A program made the translations under genes and the position numbers. Positions 44,438 to 52,264 of a stretch of 64,000 nt of DNA are shown here, in pieces. Source of the DNA: Sphaerisporangium sp. (GTDB taxonomy: Bacteria; Actinomycetota; Actinomycetes; Streptosporangiales; Streptosporangiaceae); assembly GCA_025964675.1 (NCBI GenBank), contig JAOPYI010000122.1:1-64000 (forward strand), written 5' to 3'. Position 1 is the stretch's first letter. Every line of letters starts with the position of its first letter. Below the pieces are notes generated by a model. That model ran no database searches and was not told the DNA's origin. It was given only the letters and a program-made list of their open reading frames with translations.

Positions 44438-45193
44438 ATGACGGAGAACGGGGACGCGACTCCTCTCGTCAGAGTCGAGAACGTCAACAAGAACTTCGGT
44501 GCCCTTCATGTGCTCAAGGACATCAATCTGACGGTCACCCGGGGGGAGGTCGTCGTGGTCATCGGCCCGTCCGGGGGCGGGAAGTCGACGCTGTGCCGGG
44601 CCATCAACCGTCTGGAGACGATCGACTCCGGCACGATCGTCTTCGACGGGAAGCCGCTTCCCGCCGAGGGCAAGGCCCTTGCCCGGCTGAGGTCCGACGT
44701 GGGCATGGTGTTCCAGTCCTTCAACCTGTTCGCCCACAAGACGATCCTCGAGAACGTCACACTGGGCCCGACCAAGGTGAGGGGCATCCCTCGCGAGCAG
44801 GCCGACAAACGGGGCATGGAGCTGCTCGAACGCGTCGGCATCGACAGCCAGGCGGAGAAGTATCCCGCCCAGCTCTCCGGGGGCCAGCAGCAGCGCACGG
44901 CCATCGCCCGCGCCCTGGCGATGGACCCGAAGATGATCCTCTTTGACGAGCCGACCTCGGCGCTGGACCCAGAGATGGTCCAGGAGGTCCTCGACGTCAT
45001 GATCGGTCTCGCACGGGACGGCATGACGATGGTGGTCGTCACCCACGAGATGGGCTTCGCCCGCCGGGCCGCCAACCGTGTCGTGTTCATGTCGGAGGGG
45101 CAGATCGTCGAGGAGAACACCCCCGACGAGTTCTTCACCAGCCCCCGGACCGACAGGGCCAAGGACTTCCTGTCCAAGATCCTGACGCACTGA
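44438..45193 (+). CDS. gluA: Glutamate ABC transporter ATP-binding protein
   Basis: ATPase of the GluABCD glutamate/polar amino-acid importer, 251 aa. Walker [11 protein letters not shown]-loop [11 protein letters not shown], signature LSGGQQQR, Walker [14 protein letters not shown] and [11 protein letters not shown] are diagnostic of the polar amino-acid class. The ATG at 44438 has no ribosome binding site and a -10 hexamer just upstream, so it is probably leaderless. First gene of gluABCD. Confidence 0.95.
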   Translation: MTENGDATPLVRVENVNKNFGALHVLKDINLTVTRGEVVVVIGPSGGGKSTLCRAINRLETIDSGTIVFDGKPLPAEGKALARLRSDVGMVFQSFNLFAHKTILENVTLGPTKVRGIPREQADKRGMELLERVGIDSQAEKYPAQLSGGQQQRTAIARALAMDPKMILFDEPTSALDPEMVQEVLDVMIGLARDGMTMVVVTHEMGFARRAANRVVFMSEGQIVEENTPDEFFTSPRTDRAKDFLSKILTH

Positions 45194-45296
45194 TCCGTCC
45201 ACCCTTGGCACATCGCCGTGCGCGCCATCCGAGGCGTACAGAGCGATCCCGACGCACTGATCACGCTCGTCACGAAGAAAGCTGAGGTACACGCAT

Positions 45297-46154
45297 ATGC
45301 GTTCACGACAGATCGGGGCCATCCTCCTATCTGCCGCGGCACTGGCCGGCAGCCTCGCCGCCTGTGGCAACAGCGGCCCCAAGTCGGCCCTCCAGAAGGC
45401 CAAGGACGACAAGAAGCTCACCATCGGCGTCAAGTACGACCAGCCCGGGCTGGGCCTGAAGAAGCCGGACGGCACGGTCGAGGGCTTCGACGTCGACGTG
45501 GCGAAGTACATCGCCAAGGAGCTCGGCGTCCCGGAGAGCGGCATCACATGGAAGGAAGCGCGCTCGGCCAACCGCGAGACCTTCCTCCAGCAGGGCCAGG
45601 TCGACATGATCGTCGCGACTTACTCGATCACCGAGGCGCGCAAGCCCAAGGTGACCTTCGGCGGGCCGCTCTACATCGCCCACCAGGACACGCTCGTCCG
45701 CGCGGACGACACCTCCATCACCTCCCTGGACAGCCTCAAGGGCAAGCGCATCTGCCAGGTGACCGGCTCCAACTCCTGGAAGAACATCGCCGAGGGCACC
45801 AACAAGGAGAACAAGAAGGTCGACGTCCAGCTCGTGCCGGCCGGCGCCTACGAGGAGTGCGTCACCAAGCTCAAGGGCAACGCCATCGACGCGGTGACCA
45901 CCGACGACACCATCCTCGCCGGGTTCGCCAAGCGTGAGGGTGGAGCGCTCAAGGTCACCGGCGCCCCCTTCACCGACGAGAAGTACGGCGTCGGCCTGAA
46001 GAAGGGCGACAAGGAGACCTGCGACGCCGTCAACAAGGCCATCGTGAAGATGTACCAGGACGGGACGATGCAGAAGATCTTCGACACTCACTTCAGCGGG
46101 ACCGGTCTGAAGTTCACGGCAACGGGTGCGCCGCCCGCCGAGGGCTGCAGCTGA
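45297..46154 (+). CDS. gluB: Glutamate ABC transporter substrate-binding lipoprotein
   Basis: Extracellular binding protein of 285 aa with the lipobox LAAC (residues about 20-23) and the family 3 solute-binding fold (GFDVDVAKYIAKELGV, NRETFLQQGQVDMIVATYSI, KYGVGLKKGD). GAGGT lies eight bases before the ATG. Four cysteines remain in the mature part. A perfect 13-bp hairpin follows the stop codon, which may keep gluB mRNA more abundant than the permease messages. Confidence 0.95.
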   Translation: MRSRQIGAILLSAAALAGSLAACGNSGPKSALQKAKDDKKLTIGVKYDQPGLGLKKPDGTVEGFDVDVAKYIAKELGVPESGITWKEARSANRETFLQQGQVDMIVATYSITEARKPKVTFGGPLYIAHQDTLVRADDTSITSLDSLKGKRICQVTGSNSWKNIAEGTNKENKKVDVQLVPAGAYEECVTKLKGNAIDAVTTDDTILAGFAKREGGALKVTGAPFTDEKYGVGLKKGDKETCDAVNKAIVKMYQDGTMQKIFDTHFSGTGLKFTATGAPPAEGCS

Positions 46155-46165
46155 TCCCTTTCCCC

Positions 46166-46194
46166 AGCGCCGGTGAGGTCACCTCACCGGCGCT
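46166..46194 (+). promoter_or_regulatory. Intercistronic hairpin between gluB and gluC
   Basis: AGCGCCGGTGAGG (46166-46178) and CCTCACCGGCGCT (46182-46194) pair perfectly around a three-base loop TCA. There is no T run after it. The position, just after the binding-protein gene, fits an mRNA-stabilising or partial-termination element. Confidence 0.75.
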
Positions 46195-46215
46195 CCCCGT
46201 CTCCGGTGGAGCCCG

Positions 46216-46899
46216 ATGGAATCGCTCTTCGACTTCAGTCCCCTCGTACAGGAATTCGGTACGATCCTCACAGGCTTCTGGTCGACGATCCGCCTGACCC
46301 TCATGAGCGGGCTGCTGGCGCTGATCCTCGGCACGATCCTGGTCGCCATGCGGGTGTCCCCCACCCCTGTCCTGCGTGCCGCCGGCACCTTCTACGTCAA
46401 CATCCTGCGCAACACCCCTCTCACCCTCGTTCTGCTGCTGTGCGCGCTCGGGTTGAGCGACACCCTCCAGCTCACCCTTTCGAGCGACTCGCCCACGAAC
46501 TACTACTGGTGGGCGGTACTCGGGCTGTCCGCGTACACGGCGTCGTTCGTGTGCGAGGCGCTGCGGGCCGGCATGAACACCGTGCCCGCCGGCCAGGCCG
46601 AGGCGGCCCGTGCCATCGGGCTCACCTTCCTGCAGTCCCTGCGGCTGGTGGTGCTCCCCCAGGCGTTCCGCTCGGTCATCGCCCCGCTGGGCAGCATCCT
46701 GATCGCGCTCACCAAGAACACGACCATCGTCATCGTCGCCGGCTACATCGAGGCGTCGGCGGTGATGAAGCAGATGTTCGACGACTACGGCGGCACGCTC
46801 CCGATCTTCCTCGGGTTCGCGGTCGGCTACATGGTGCTCACCCTGCCCACCGGCTTCTTCTTCGGCTGGCTCGCCAAGCGCCTGGCGGTGAGCCGATGA
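46216..46899 (+). CDS. gluC: Glutamate ABC transporter permease GluC
   Basis: Polar amino-acid permease of 227 aa with about five membrane helices and the HisMQ-type coupling loop (EALRAGMNTVPAGQAEAARA IGLTF in the EAA region). GGTGGAG precedes the ATG. Its stop overlaps a short relay ORF that in turn overlaps gluD. Confidence 0.94.
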   Translation: MESLFDFSPLVQEFGTILTGFWSTIRLTLMSGLLALILGTILVAMRVSPTPVLRAAGTFYVNILRNTPLTLVLLLCALGLSDTLQLTLSSDSPTNYYWWAVLGLSAYTASFVCEALRAGMNTVPAGQAEAARAIGLTFLQSLRLVVLPQAFRSVIAPLGSILIALTKNTTIVIVAGYIEASAVMKQMFDDYGGTLPIFLGFAVGYMVLTLPTGFFFGWLAKRLAVSR

Positions 46900-46973
46900 C
46901 CGGCCTCGTGCCAGAGACACCCGTACGGCAGACGCCCGCCCGGGAGCCCGTACGAGAGAAGGAGGACGCGTGA
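46896..46973 (+). CDS. 25-aa relay ORF between gluC and gluD
   Basis: ATG 46896 overlaps the gluC stop (ATGA), and TGA 46971-46973 overlaps the gluD start (GTGA). The 25-residue peptide begins MTGLVPETPVRQTPARE and is charged and proline-rich. Its frame fills exactly the 70-base gap between the two permease genes and ends over the gluD ribosome binding site GGAGGA. It looks like a coupling ORF that carries ribosomes from gluC to gluD; a stable product is not implied. Confidence 0.55.
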   Translation: MTGLVPETPVRQTPAREPVREKEDA

Positions 46974-47845
46974 GCGCCAACGTCCTTTTCGACGCGCCGG
47001 GTCCCCGCGCACGTCTGCGCAACAACATCCTGACGCTGATCTCCGCCGTCGTGATCCTCGCCATCGCCTATCTGGTGATCAAGGCACTGGCCGACAAGGG
47101 CCAGTTCGCCGGCAAGCTGTGGGAGCCGTTCCTGCGAGGGGACGTCTGGACCGGGCAGATCCTTCCCGGGGTGATCGCCACGCTCGAGGCCGCGGTGGTC
47201 TCGGCCGTGCTCGCGCTGGTCTTCGGCGTCATTTTCGGCCTGGGCAGGCTCTCGGAGCACTCCTGGGTCCGCGTGCCGTCTGGCGCGGTGGTGGAGTTCT
47301 TCCGCGCGATCCCTCTGCTTCTGCTGATCTTCTTCGCACAGGCCGGTCCTGCGACGATCAGCGGCTACACCGTGAGCGTGCCGGCCTTCGCCGCCGTGGT
47401 CATCGGGCTGACGCTCTACAACGGCTCGGTGCTCGCCGAGGTCTTCCGCGCCGGAATCCTGTCGGTGCCGCGAGGACAGTCGGAAGCGGGCTACTCCCTC
47501 GGGCTTCGCAAGGGCGGGGTCATGCGGCTCATCCTGCTGCCGCAGGCCACGACCGCGATGATGCCCGCGATCGTGAGCCAGATGGTCGTCCTTCTGAAGG
47601 ACACGGCGCTCGGCTGGGTCATCGCGTACGAGGAACTGCTGAACTACGGGCTCAAGCAGATCCCGTCGAACTTCGGCAACCTCATCCCGAGCGCGATCGT
47701 CATCTCACTGGTCTACATCGCGATCAACCTCGTTCTGAGCTACGTCGCCAACAGGCTGGAACGGCGGAGCAGGCGCAGCCGCCGTACGACCGCCACGGTG
47801 GTCGGCGCACCGGCCGCCGTGGGCGTCAGCGCAGGCATCGAGTGA
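46970..47845 (+). CDS. gluD: Glutamate ABC transporter permease GluD
   Basis: Second permease of the importer, 291 aa. It has an N-terminal helix (ILTLISAVVILAIAYLVIKAL), a five-helix core and the EAA loop with AEVFRAGILSVPRGQSEAGY. The C-terminus is an arginine-rich tail plus Ala/Val stretch. GTG 46970 has GGAGGA a few bases upstream. GluC and GluD probably form the transmembrane heterodimer served by GluA. Confidence 0.94.
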   Translation: MSANVLFDAPGPRARLRNNILTLISAVVILAIAYLVIKALADKGQFAGKLWEPFLRGDVWTGQILPGVIATLEAAVVSAVLALVFGVIFGLGRLSEHSWVRVPSGAVVEFFRAIPLLLLIFFAQAGPATISGYTVSVPAFAAVVIGLTLYNGSVLAEVFRAGILSVPRGQSEAGYSLGLRKGGVMRLILLPQATTAMMPAIVSQMVVLLKDTALGWVIAYEELLNYGLKQIPSNFGNLIPSAIVISLVYIAINLVLSYVANRLERRSRRSRRTTATVVGAPAAVGVSAGIE

Positions 47846-47929
47846 ACACCGGTCCAACCATCAGAGGGATCGGGTAAAGGTTTGACCTGATCGCGGGCGG
47901 GGGCGCTCCGAGGCGGCTCTAATACTGCG

Positions 47930-48832
47930 ATGAGCAGGAAGCCGCCGACCCCGCCCGCGACGCTCCGCACTGCGCTGATCGCGGCGTCGCTGGTCACGCT
48001 GGGCGTGGTTCTCACCGGTTGCCAGGGCGGTCACGGCGCCCTGGTCGTCGGGGTGCGTCCCGGCCGGCCGGGGCTCGTCGACCGCCTGCCCGCCGGAGGG
48101 TACGCGGGGTTCGAGATCGAGGTCGCGGGCTACGTGGCCAGGCGCCTCGGTTACCGCGACGACCAGGTCAGCTACGTCGAGCTCGGGCCACAGGACGGCA
48201 CGGCGCCTTCGGTGCCCACACCCCTCGGGCGGACCAGCGGCCGGATCGGCCTCTCCCTGGACCCGCCTTCCGCGACCCGCCGGATCGATCTGGCCATGGG
48301 CGTGCTCCTTCCGAGCGTCCGGGCCGCCGCCGGGCCGCACCCCCTGTCAGGGCCGTACCTCGTCTCGGGGCAGGACATCCTGACCGGCGCGGGCGACCTG
48401 TCCATCCGTCGCCTCCAGGATCTGGCGCAGAAGAGAGTGTGCACCGCCTCCCCGGGCCCGCTGGTCGCGAGGTTCGGCGTGGCGTGGCAGCGCGCGTTCC
48501 TCATCACGTCGACCGTGCGGGACTGCGTGGGGATGCTCGCCTCCCGGCGGGTGAACGCGGTCACCGACGACGCCGCCGTGCTCGCCGGCCTCGCCTCCGC
48601 GTCGCCGGGCGGTTTCCGCCTCGTCGGCGCCACCTTCTCGAGGGACAAGTACGGCATCGCCATGCGCGAGGACAGCGGCGATCTTCATGATCAGGTCGAC
48701 GACGCGCTGCGCAGGATGTCCGAAGACGGCACCTGGCGGCGCGCGGTCATCGATCACCTCGGATCGCTGGCCGCGAAATACACTTCTCCACCCGCTTTGG
48801 AGCGCTACGTGAAATCACGATCAGCGCGGTAG
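47930..48832 (+). CDS. Amino-acid-binding lipoprotein, orphan GluB-like paralogue
   Basis: A 300-aa lipoprotein (lipobox VLTGC) of solute-binding family 3. GFEIEVAGYVARRLGY, VNAVTDDAAVLAG and KYGIAMRED align with the same regions of GluB, but overall similarity is low and the ligand-binding loops differ. It follows gluD by 84 bases, with no permease or ATPase of its own, and could load a different ligand onto GluACD. The ATG has no ribosome binding site; a TAATAC hexamer lies just upstream. Confidence 0.85.
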   Translation: MSRKPPTPPATLRTALIAASLVTLGVVLTGCQGGHGALVVGVRPGRPGLVDRLPAGGYAGFEIEVAGYVARRLGYRDDQVSYVELGPQDGTAPSVPTPLGRTSGRIGLSLDPPSATRRIDLAMGVLLPSVRAAAGPHPLSGPYLVSGQDILTGAGDLSIRRLQDLAQKRVCTASPGPLVARFGVAWQRAFLITSTVRDCVGMLASRRVNAVTDDAAVLAGLASASPGGFRLVGATFSRDKYGIAMREDSGDLHDQVDDALRRMSEDGTWRRAVIDHLGSLAAKYTSPPALERYVKSRSAR

Positions 48833-48870
48833 CAGCCACACGCGGTGGGGTTTTCCGGCAGGATGCGGCT

Positions 48871-50811
48871 ATGCCCCCCGAGCGCACGTCCGGGCACCCC
48901 TCCTTGCCGTTTGGTGCCTGGCCCTCGCCGATCTCCACCTCAGATGTCGTCCGTTCCGGGCTGCGGCCCGGGTACCCCGCGGTCCGTGGCGAGGAGGTCT
49001 GGTGGGAGGAGGATCGCCCCGCGGAAGGCGGGCGGCGCACCATCGTCCACCGTGCCCCCGACGGCACGCGCCGCGAGCTGCTGCCCGTCCCTTGGGACGC
49101 GCGCACCCGGGTCCACGAGTACGGCGGCCGGTCGTACGCCGTCGCACCGGGGTGGGGGGTCGTGTTCGCCAACCACGCCGACCAGAGGCTGTACGTCGTG
49201 CCCGCCGAGGCCCCCGGCGCGGGGAACGGCCGGGCCACCGGTGGTGTCTCAGGCAGCGGGCCCCGGGCCATCACACCCGAGCCCGAGACCGCGTCCGGCC
49301 TGCGCTACGCCGATCTCACGGTCCACGGCGACGAGGTGTGGTGCGTCCAGGAGCGCCACACCGGCGACGGCAGGGTGATCCGCTCGATCGTGTCGATCCC
49401 GCTGCGCGGTGAGGGGGAGCCCAGGCAGCGGGTGGCCGGCAGCGATTTCTACGCCTTCCCCGCGATCTCCCCCGACGGCGAGCACCTCGCCTACATCTGC
49501 TGGGACCATCCGCGGATGCCATGGGTCGGCACCGAGCTGCGCGTGACCAGGCTCGCGGACGGCGGCTCCTGGCGCGTCAGGGGCGGCGAGTCCGAGTCGG
49601 TGCTCGCCCCCCGGTGGAAGGATCACCACACCCTCTACCTCATCTCCGACATCTCCGGCTGGTGGAACCTCGAGCAGGCCGGGATCGACGGCGCTTCCTC
49701 TCGGCCGCTCTACCCGGCCGATGAGGAGTTCGCCTGGGCGCTCTACGAGCTGGGCGGCGCGCCGTACGCCGTCCTCGGCGACGGCCGGCTCGCCGTCCTG
49801 CACGGCCGGGGGGACATGCGGCTCGCGATCCTCGATCCGGAGACCGGTGTCCTGACCGAGCCCGACCTGCCGTACGACGGCTGGGTCCCCTGCCTCAGCG
49901 CCGACGGCTCCACTCTGTGCGGCGTGGCCTACGGAACCAGGGCCCCGCTGTCAGTGGTGCGGGTCGACACGGTGACCGGGCAGGCCGAGCGCCTGCGGCG
50001 CGACGTCGGCGAGCTGCCTGATGTGGCCTACCTGCCGGAGCCCCGGTCCGTGGAGATCCACAGCCGGTTCGGCCGGCGCGTGCACGCCCACGTCTACCCT
50101 CCCACCAATCCCTCCGTACGGACCGGCGACGCCGCCCCGCCGTACGTCGTGTTCGTGCACGGGGGGCCCACGGCCCACGCCACCAGCGCGCTCGACCTGC
50201 GGAAGGCGTTGCTCACCAGCCGCGGCATCGGCGTCATCGACGTGAACTACGGCGGTTCCACCGGGTACGGCCGCGCCTACCGCGACCGTCTGAAGGGCCA
50301 GTGGGGCGTCGTCGACGTGGAGGACACGATCGCCGCCGCCGAATGGCTGCTGTCCGATGGGGTGGCCGACCCCGCGAGGATCGCGATCCGGGGCGGCAGC
50401 GCCGGTGGCTGGACCACCATGGCCGCCTGCTGCGCCTCCGGCCTGTTCTGCGGCGGCGTCTCCATCGCGGGGATCAGCGCGCTCGCCCCCCTCGCCGCCT
50501 CGACCCACGACTTCGAGTCCAGGTACGTCGAGTGGCTGGTCGGCCCGGAGGACGCGATCCTGTACGCCTCGCGTGAACCGCTCGCGAGGTCCGGCCAGGT
50601 CGACTGCCCGATGCTGCTGATGCAGGGCCAGGACGACCCTGTGGTACCCCCCGCGCAGTCGGAGGCGTTCGTGGCGGCCCTCAACGAGCGTGGCATTCCG
50701 TGCACCTACCTCACCTTCGAGGGCGAGTCACACGGCTTCCGCAGGGCCGAGACCAGAAGCGCCGCCCTCGCCGCCGAGCTCGCGTTCTACCAGCAGCTCT
50801 TCCGTCCCTGA
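48871..50811 (+). CDS. S9-family prolyl oligopeptidase-like peptidase
   Basis: A 646-aa serine peptidase with an N-terminal beta-propeller and a C-terminal alpha/beta hydrolase domain. The nucleophile is in RGGSAGGWT, the acid in GQDDPVVPP and the histidine in GESHGF. There is no signal sequence, so it is cytoplasmic. This is the dipeptidyl/acylaminoacyl-peptidase branch (PF00326). AGGATG lies five bases before the ATG. It ends 34 bases from the convergent F420 gene. Confidence 0.93.
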   Translation: MPPERTSGHPSLPFGAWPSPISTSDVVRSGLRPGYPAVRGEEVWWEEDRPAEGGRRTIVHRAPDGTRRELLPVPWDARTRVHEYGGRSYAVAPGWGVVFANHADQRLYVVPAEAPGAGNGRATGGVSGSGPRAITPEPETASGLRYADLTVHGDEVWCVQERHTGDGRVIRSIVSIPLRGEGEPRQRVAGSDFYAFPAISPDGEHLAYICWDHPRMPWVGTELRVTRLADGGSWRVRGGESESVLAPRWKDHHTLYLISDISGWWNLEQAGIDGASSRPLYPADEEFAWALYELGGAPYAVLGDGRLAVLHGRGDMRLAILDPETGVLTEPDLPYDGWVPCLSADGSTLCGVAYGTRAPLSVVRVDTVTGQAERLRRDVGELPDVAYLPEPRSVEIHSRFGRRVHAHVYPPTNPSVRTGDAAPPYVVFVHGGPTAHATSALDLRKALLTSRGIGVIDVNYGGSTGYGRAYRDRLKGQWGVVDVEDTIAAAEWLLSDGVADPARIAIRGGSAGGWTTMAACCASGLFCGGVSIAGISALAPLAASTHDFESRYVEWLVGPEDAILYASREPLARSGQVDCPMLLMQGQDDPVVPPAQSEAFVAALNERGIPCTYLTFEGESHGFRRAETRSAALAAELAFYQQLFRP

Positions 50812-50845
50812 ACCGGTCGCGGGCCAGGCGATGCCTGCTCGGCGG

Positions 50846-51811
50846 TCAGAGGTCGCGGAGGGCGGGAAGGAGCTCTTTCTCGGCCCAGCCGAGGAACTCT
50901 CGCTGGCGGTCCGCACCGACCTGCACCAGGGCCACGTGGGTGAAACCCGCGTCGGTGAACTCCTTGACCGCTCGTACCACCGCGCCGACGTCCGCGCCGC
51001 AGGGCACGTGCTTGGTCACGTCCTCGGGCCGGACGAACTTCGCGTAGGACGCGAAGTTCACAGGCCCCGGCAGCTCGGCCAGCACCTTCCACCCGGCGGG
51101 GAACCACTTCCACAGCCGGTGGGCCCGTTCCTTCGCGGCCTCCACGTCGGTGTCGTAGGACACGACGAGCTGCCCGTACACGGGCTTGTCCGCGCCTCCG
51201 GACGCGTGGAAACGATGCACAAGGTCCTTGTCGGGCTGGGTGGCGATCAGGGCGTCGCCGTACTCGGCCGCGAGGTCCACCGACTGCGGGCCGGAGGCGG
51301 CGATCCCGACCGGCACGGGCTCGTCCGGCAGGTCGTAGAGCTTGGCCGAGTCGATGGTGAAGTGGTCGCCCCGGTAGCTGACGTACTCGCCGCCGAACAG
51401 GGCCTGGATGATCTCTACCGCTTCGCCGAACTTCTCGTGGCGGACGTTCACCGGCGGCCAGCCCTGCCCGATCACATGCTCGTTGAGGTTCTCACCGGCG
51501 CCGAGCCCGAGCGTGAAGCGCCCGTCCGACAGCACGCCCATGGTCGCCGCCTTCTGGGCCACCACGGCGGGGTGGTAACGCATGATCGGGCAGGTGACGT
51601 AGGTCATCAGCGGGATGAGCTCGGTGGCGTGGGCCACCGCGCCGAGCACCGACCAGGCGTACGGAGAATGCCCCATCTCCTCCAGCCACGGAAAGTAGTG
51701 GTCGGAGATGGTCTCGTAGTCGAATCCGGCCCGCTCCGCGCTCACGGCGTCGTCAACGAGTTGCTTGGCCGATGTCTGCTCGCACATCAGCGTGTAACCG
51801 ATCTGTGCCAT
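50846..51811 (-). CDS. F420-dependent oxidoreductase (LLM class, TIGR03557-like)
   Basis: A 321-aa luciferase-like TIM-barrel protein (YETISDHYFPWLEEMGHSPY, RFTLGLGAGENLNEHV, GIAASGPQSVDLAAEYGD) typical of F420-dependent enzymes such as F420-dependent glucose-6-phosphate dehydrogenase relatives. The substrate is not known. It implies the organism makes coenzyme F420, as actinomycetes do. Single gene, start ATG 51811. Confidence 0.88.
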   Translation of the reverse strand: MAQIGYTLMCEQTSAKQLVDDAVSAERAGFDYETISDHYFPWLEEMGHSPYAWSVLGAVAHATELIPLMTYVTCPIMRYHPAVVAQKAATMGVLSDGRFTLGLGAGENLNEHVIGQGWPPVNVRHEKFGEAVEIIQALFGGEYVSYRGDHFTIDSAKLYDLPDEPVPVGIAASGPQSVDLAAEYGDALIATQPDKDLVHRFHASGGADKPVYGQLVVSYDTDVEAAKERAHRLWKWFPAGWKVLAELPGPVNFASYAKFVRPEDVTKHVPCGADVGAVVRAVKEFTDAGFTHVALVQVGADRQREFLGWAEKELLPALRDL

Positions 51812-52264
51812 GGCGGCCCCATACCCGCCCGCCTGGGCAACGTGCGGCTTGTCGCAAAAATCTTCTGAATCCGGCCGAGAAGCAGACGGGACCCACCTCC
51901 ACCACCGTGATCATTTTTCATACTTTAGGCCACATAACAGGATCAATCGGGCAGAAAGTCGCCCCGGTGACGCCTGAACCGGCTCAGACGGGGGGGCAAA
52001 AGTAGCTTGACGGGCGAACTTTGCTTGCTCGTTACCTCTCTGACGCTTAATCTCGACCACAGTGAGGAGTTACTCCGCGCAGTGCGGATTGCCATAACGG
52101 GATACGACGGACGATCGAGACTGATCACACCCAGCGGACCGGTGCCCCGGCATCACCACGTTGGACATATTTGTCTGGCCACAATCGCCCGGTCGGGCCT
52201 GTCCGTGCTGTGCGTGTAACACCTCGCGTGCTGAGGCTCACGACGCGAGGAGGGGTGGGCGCGC
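51812..52264. other. Intergenic region with the rny promoter and a long leader
   Basis: No gene is supported in these 450 bases. Short frames at 51943-52128 (reverse) and 52007-52219 (forward) lack ribosome binding sites. The region separates divergent genes and holds a probable rny promoter (TTGCTC 52025-52030, TAATCT 52048-52053, 17-base spacer). That predicts a leader of about 205 bases before rny, with two small hairpins near 52065-52090 and one at the ribosome binding site. Confidence 0.5.
52223..52251 (+). promoter_or_regulatory. Hairpin next to the rny ribosome binding site
   Basis: CCTCGCGT (52223-52230) and ACGCGAGG (52244-52251) form a perfect 8-bp stem with a 13-base loop. The 3' arm runs into the GAGGAGGGG ribosome binding site (52248-52256), so folding would hide part of it. 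Confidence 0.5.

Noticed and set aside
47882-47887. TTGACC as the -35 of the orphan binding-protein gene
   Set aside because: It lies 32 bases from the TAATAC hexamer, too far for a standard promoter.
51943-52219. Short frames in the rny leader
   Set aside because: No ribosome binding site, poor codon bias, and overlap with promoter and hairpin elements.
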